Below, piece by piece: positions 61,164 to 64,000 of a DNA stretch of 64,000 nucleotides. This DNA comes from a virus, in the IMG/VR virus record IMGVR_UViG_3300030085_004825, positions 1 through 64,000 of that record, one strand, 5' to 3'. The notes under the pieces were generated by a model. It searched no databases. It worked only from the letters and a program-made list of their open reading frames with translations, and was not told the DNA's origin. The position numbers were made by a program, and so were the translations under genes. The first letter of the stretch is position 1. Each line of letters begins with the position of its first letter.

Positions 61164-61646
61164 ATGGCTGAACCTAGTAAACCTACTTTATATAATCATA
61201 GATTTAGAGCTAGCAAATTAGATAGTTTTGCTTTAAAAGATACTCCTATACCAACTGCATCTAAAGCCATATTTGCTGAAAGTGGAGATGGCAATTTTAG
61301 TGGTAATTTTACAGGTAATGGGTCAGGTTTAACTAACTTACAAAGACCTATTTCAAATTCTATTTCAACCCATTTTACAGCAAGCAATTTAAATGCAGGG
61401 TTTTATTTTAGAGTAGGTGGAAATGTGACTTGTTCTATTCAATCTTCTTCATTAGTAACTTGTGATGTAGGAAATGAATTTAAACTTTTTCAAACCTCAT
61501 CAGCAGGGCAAACTTTAATTTTAACAGGTAGTGGTGTAACTTTAAATTCTAAAAATGGTAATATTAATCTTAATGGTCAATTTTCTTTAGCAACTTTAAA
61601 AAAAGTTGGAAACGATGAGTGGGATTTAACAGGAGATATAAAATAG
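61164..61646 (+). CDS. structural protein, 160 aa
   Basis: This 160-residue protein has GDGNFSGNFTGNGSGLTNL, the typical repeat seen at fibre and decoration protein junctions, followed by a beta domain (residues about 70-155) ending LKKVGNDEWDLTGDIK. This end resembles beta domains near the C-termini of phage structural proteins. It is probably a virion decoration or fibre component encoded between neck and sheath genes. Confidence 0.7.
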   Translation: MAEPSKPTLYNHRFRASKLDSFALKDTPIPTASKAIFAESGDGNFSGNFTGNGSGLTNLQRPISNSISTHFTASNLNAGFYFRVGGNVTCSIQSSSLVTCDVGNEFKLFQTSSAGQTLILTGSGVTLNSKNGNINLNGQFSLATLKKVGNDEWDLTGDIK

Positions 61647-61703
61647 AAAATTGGAATATCAAAAAATTTTACGTATTATAAAATAAACAAATAAAAATAA
61701 ATT

Positions 61704-61976
61704 ATGGCAATAGTTACAAATCAAAAAGAAAAAGTTTTTTTAACAGAGGAAGAACTTAAAACATTAAGAGATATTCAATCCCAAACTAAGGGAATAATTT
61801 TAGAATTAGGAGAAATCCAAGTAATGAAACTTCAATTAGAAACTAGAGAAAAAAATGCTAAATCTATTTTTGAACAAACTCTTAAAAAAGAAAATGATTT
61901 TACCCAACTCCTTTTAAAAACCTATGGTACTAGTGAATTAAACCCAGAAACTGGGGAAATTATTAAAAGTGTTTAA
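61704..61976 (+). CDS. coiled-coil small protein, 90 aa
   Basis: This 90-residue protein is helical, with LTEEELKTLRDIQSQTKGII and ELGEIQVMKLQLETREKNAK, and ends with YGTSELNPETGEI. It resembles short coiled-coil proteins found in phages of Bacteroidota. The leader contains ACGTATTATAAAATAA, loosely like the early-type element, and no TATTTATAA motif. The function is unknown. Confidence 0.7.
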   Translation: MAIVTNQKEKVFLTEEELKTLRDIQSQTKGIILELGEIQVMKLQLETREKNAKSIFEQTLKKENDFTQLLLKTYGTSELNPETGEIIKSV

Positions 61977-61984
61977 TTTAATTA

Positions 61985-61993
61985 TATTTATAA
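61985..61993 (+). promoter_or_regulatory. putative late-promoter motif TATTTATAA
   Basis: TATTTATAACAAAAC with its first base 28 bases before the tail-sheath ATG at 62013. Confidence 0.55.
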
Positions 61994-62012
61994 CAAAACT
62001 TAATAAAATAAT

Positions 62013-64000
62013 ATGTCTGAAATTATTATTTCTCCTGGAGTAGACGTAACAGAAAATGATCAAACTTTTAATTTTCAACAACCTGCTCAAGCTGATGTTG
62101 CTATTATAGGCCCTACAGTAAGGGGAAAAATTAATATTCCTACTATAGTTACTTCATATGAAGATTATATACAAAAATATGGTGATGATTTTTTAAGTGG
62201 GAGTAGTAATTATAACTATTTTACTTCTTTAGCAACGTATAACTTTTTTCAGAATTTAGGAGATGCACCTGGATCAGTCTTAATAACTCGTGTTGTAAGT
62301 GGTAGTACAGTAACAGATTGGACTCCTGCTACATCTTCTAGAATAGAAACTTCTTTTACAGAAATACAAGCTTCAGCAAGTGTTCCTTTTACACCATTTT
62401 TTCCATCATCATCATTTTTTATTTCCCAAGGTGCTTCTTCTGATAATCTTACAGGAACTTTTTCAATAAATGGTATAACTTTAGTTATTACAGGTAGTGC
62501 TCATAATTCTTCTTATAGTGGAAACTTTACTAATACTTCTACTTTAATATATGTCCCTTCAGGTTCAAATGTTGCTAATACGGTAATCTCAGCTTCAGAA
62601 CATTTAGCTGCTAGTAGTTCTTTACCAGCTTATAGTTCTTCTTTAGGAAATATATCATCCTCAGCAGACACAAATAATTTATTATTAACATATATTGGAC
62701 AAAACTCTGCAGGTATAGGAAATAACCAAGTATTTACTTCAGGAAGTACTGCTAGTGGTAACATTACATATACTTTTTCAGGTGGTGTAAATACAGAAGC
62801 ATTTGTGCTAGAAACTATATCTGAGGGAGAAATAATGAATAGTGAGGGTCCTACAGGACCAGATGGTACTTTATTAAGTGGGTCTGAAAATAATTACAGA
62901 TACCAAATAACATCTCCAAATGTAGAAGATGGGACTTTTAATTTACTTATTAGAAAAGGTAATGATACTACAACTTTTCCTTCTGTATTACACACAATAG
63001 GTCCTATTTCATTAGATCCTAATTCTTCAAATTATATTGAAAAAGTAATAGGAAACCAAATTCATACTTTAACCCAAGATAGTACAACAAGTGAGTATTT
63101 CATTCAAACCACAGGCAATTACCCTAACAGATACCCTACTATTAGAGTTAAACAAGTAAATGCTACTACTGTAGATTATTTTAATAATGATGGAACTGTA
63201 AAATCTGAATATACAAGTTCAATGCCTCTTACTCAAAGTGGGGTATTTGGAGGAGCTTTAGGAAATAATATACCAACAAATGCTGCTGGTAACTATTATG
63301 AAAATATTACTGATTCAAACATTCAAGGTCTTTCTCCTAGTAACTATTCTGAATCTATTTCTTTATTATCTAATAAAGATGCTTATAGATATAACACTAT
63401 AATCACTCCTGGATTAATAGCTGATCCTAATTTTTACCCTAATAGTAATATTATTGTTTCTCAATTAATATCTATGGTAGAAAATAGAGGAGATTGTATG
63501 GCTATAATAGATATTTCTAAATACAATGAAAACACTGGCCAGATAATAGCTAATGCTCAAACTAGAAATACTTCATATGCTGCTACTTATTGGCCTTGGG
63601 TGCAAACACCTCTTCCTAATAATCTTTCTACTTTAGTATGGGCTCCTACATCTACTTTTATCCCTGGAGTATATGCCTTTAATGACTCAAATGGTTACCC
63701 TTGGCTTGCCCCTGCAGGCATAAATAGAGGAATTATTAGTAATGCTACTCAAACTGAAAAAGTATTAACTCAAGGTATTAGAGATACATTATATCAAAAT
63801 AGAATTAATCCTGTGACTACTTTTATAACTCCTCAAGGGAATTCTATTGTTGTATTTGGACAAAAAACTTTACAAAAACGTAATACTTCTTTAACACGTA
63901 TTAATGTAAGACGTTTGTTAATTAATTTAAAAAATTACATATCTCGGGTAGCAAATGAATTTGTTTTTGAACAAAATACCCCTGAAACTAGAGAAGATTT
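62013..64000 (+). CDS. 18: tail sheath protein (gp18), cut by window end
   Basis: This open frame runs off the window after 662 codons. The start SEIIISPGVDVTENDQTFNF with QPAQADVAIIGPTVRGK is typical of T4 gp18, as are the later ENRGDCMAIIDISKYN, SYAATYWPWVQTP, LVWAPTSTFIPGVYAFNDSN and YPWLAPAGINRG. Near the window end RINVRRLLINLKNYISRVAN belongs to the conserved C-terminal domain, so only about the last 60-100 residues are missing. The protein forms the contractile sheath around the tail tube. The tube gene gp19 would be expected next. Confidence 0.93.
   Translation, partial: MSEIIISPGVDVTENDQTFNFQQPAQADVAIIGPTVRGKINIPTIVTSYEDYIQKYGDDFLSGSSNYNYFTSLATYNFFQNLGDAPGSVLITRVVSGSTVTDWTPATSSRIETSFTEIQASASVPFTPFFPSSSFFISQGASSDNLTGTFSINGITLVITGSAHNSSYSGNFTNTSTLIYVPSGSNVANTVISASEHLAASSSLPAYSSSLGNISSSADTNNLLLTYIGQNSAGIGNNQVFTSGSTASGNITYTFSGGVNTEAFVLETISEGEIMNSEGPTGPDGTLLSGSENNYRYQITSPNVEDGTFNLLIRKGNDTTTFPSVLHTIGPISLDPNSSNYIEKVIGNQIHTLTQDSTTSEYFIQTTGNYPNRYPTIRVKQVNATTVDYFNNDGTVKSEYTSSMPLTQSGVFGGALGNNIPTNAAGNYYENITDSNIQGLSPSNYSESISLLSNKDAYRYNTIITPGLIADPNFYPNSNIIVSQLISMVENRGDCMAIIDISKYNENTGQIIANAQTRNTSYAATYWPWVQTPLPNNLSTLVWAPTSTFIPGVYAFNDSNGYPWLAPAGINRGIISNATQTEKVLTQGIRDTLYQNRINPVTTFITPQGNSIVVFGQKTLQKRNTSLTRINVRRLLINLKNYISRVANEFVFEQNTPETRED

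Noticed and set aside
1-64000. CRISPR array, insertion sequence or diversity-generating retroelement
   Set aside because: No regularly spaced direct repeats, transposase or reverse transcriptase were seen. The tandem repeats found are all within genes.

Overview
The window is part of the genome of a T4-like contractile-tailed phage (myovirus). All recognisable genes lie on the + strand, are tightly packed and often overlap by 1-8 bases. The DNA is very A+T-rich. Recognisable T4-type proteins are the late sigma factor gp55, baseplate wedge gp25 and gp6, primase gp61, large terminase gp17, portal gp20, prohead protease gp21, scaffold gp22, major capsid protein gp23, neck gp13 and gp14, and tail sheath gp18 (cut by the window end). 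Many of the remaining proteins look like conserved hypothetical proteins of marine T4-like phages. A Bacteroidota (probably flavobacterial) host is suggested by a lipoprotein that resembles a Bacteroidota lipoprotein family, by A-rich leaders with no clear Shine-Dalgarno sequence in front of the genes I checked, and by the style of the lysis-like pair. This host call is inference.

Layout. 1-1631: five small genes of unknown function, each behind a copy of the same promoter-like element and closed by a strong terminator. 1632-1932: the only gene-free stretch over 300 bases, with inverted repeats and a GC-rich patch. 1933-5977: fibre or adhesin genes, a guanidinoacetate-methyltransferase-like enzyme, a zinc-ribbon protein, a lipoprotein and small genes. 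5994-7787: HD hydrolase, membrane protein, late sigma factor. 7817-23793: baseplate and tail structural genes, including a 2008-residue wedge-like protein. 23798-25964: GIY-YIG nuclease, primase and PD-(D/E)XK nuclease. 25976-39375: a block of probable head or cargo proteins dotted with LNE-type sites, plus a metallophosphoesterase. 39488-42454: FAD-dependent dehydrogenase, P-loop kinase-like protein and small genes. 42468-43179: nested spanin-like pair. 43181-53487: head assembly (terminase, portal, core proteins, protease, scaffold, capsid). 53565-58547: PhoH and a fibre cassette. 58580-64000: neck and tail genes up to the sheath.

Two regulatory signals stand out. TTCGTATATTA-N4-ATAATTA, with constant internal spacing, precedes the small genes at the left. 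TATTTATAA (often TATTTATAAYAAA) lies 8-36 bases before the starts of about fifteen late genes and is the best candidate for the promoter read by the gp55-like sigma factor.

The most interesting hypothesis is a prohead-protease-processed cargo system. Many proteins of unknown function carry short amphipathic leader-like modules and (I/L)xE sites, above all LNE followed by A, S, N or G. Several of these sites fall on apparent domain borders. The clearest case is the protein at 25976-27292, which joins a basic region, an HExxH metalloprotease-like domain and a possible ADP-ribosyltransferase-like domain, with LNE between them. A second head-region protein (47572-48003) copies the sequence found just after the capsid protein's predicted cleavage site, also at the DNA level.
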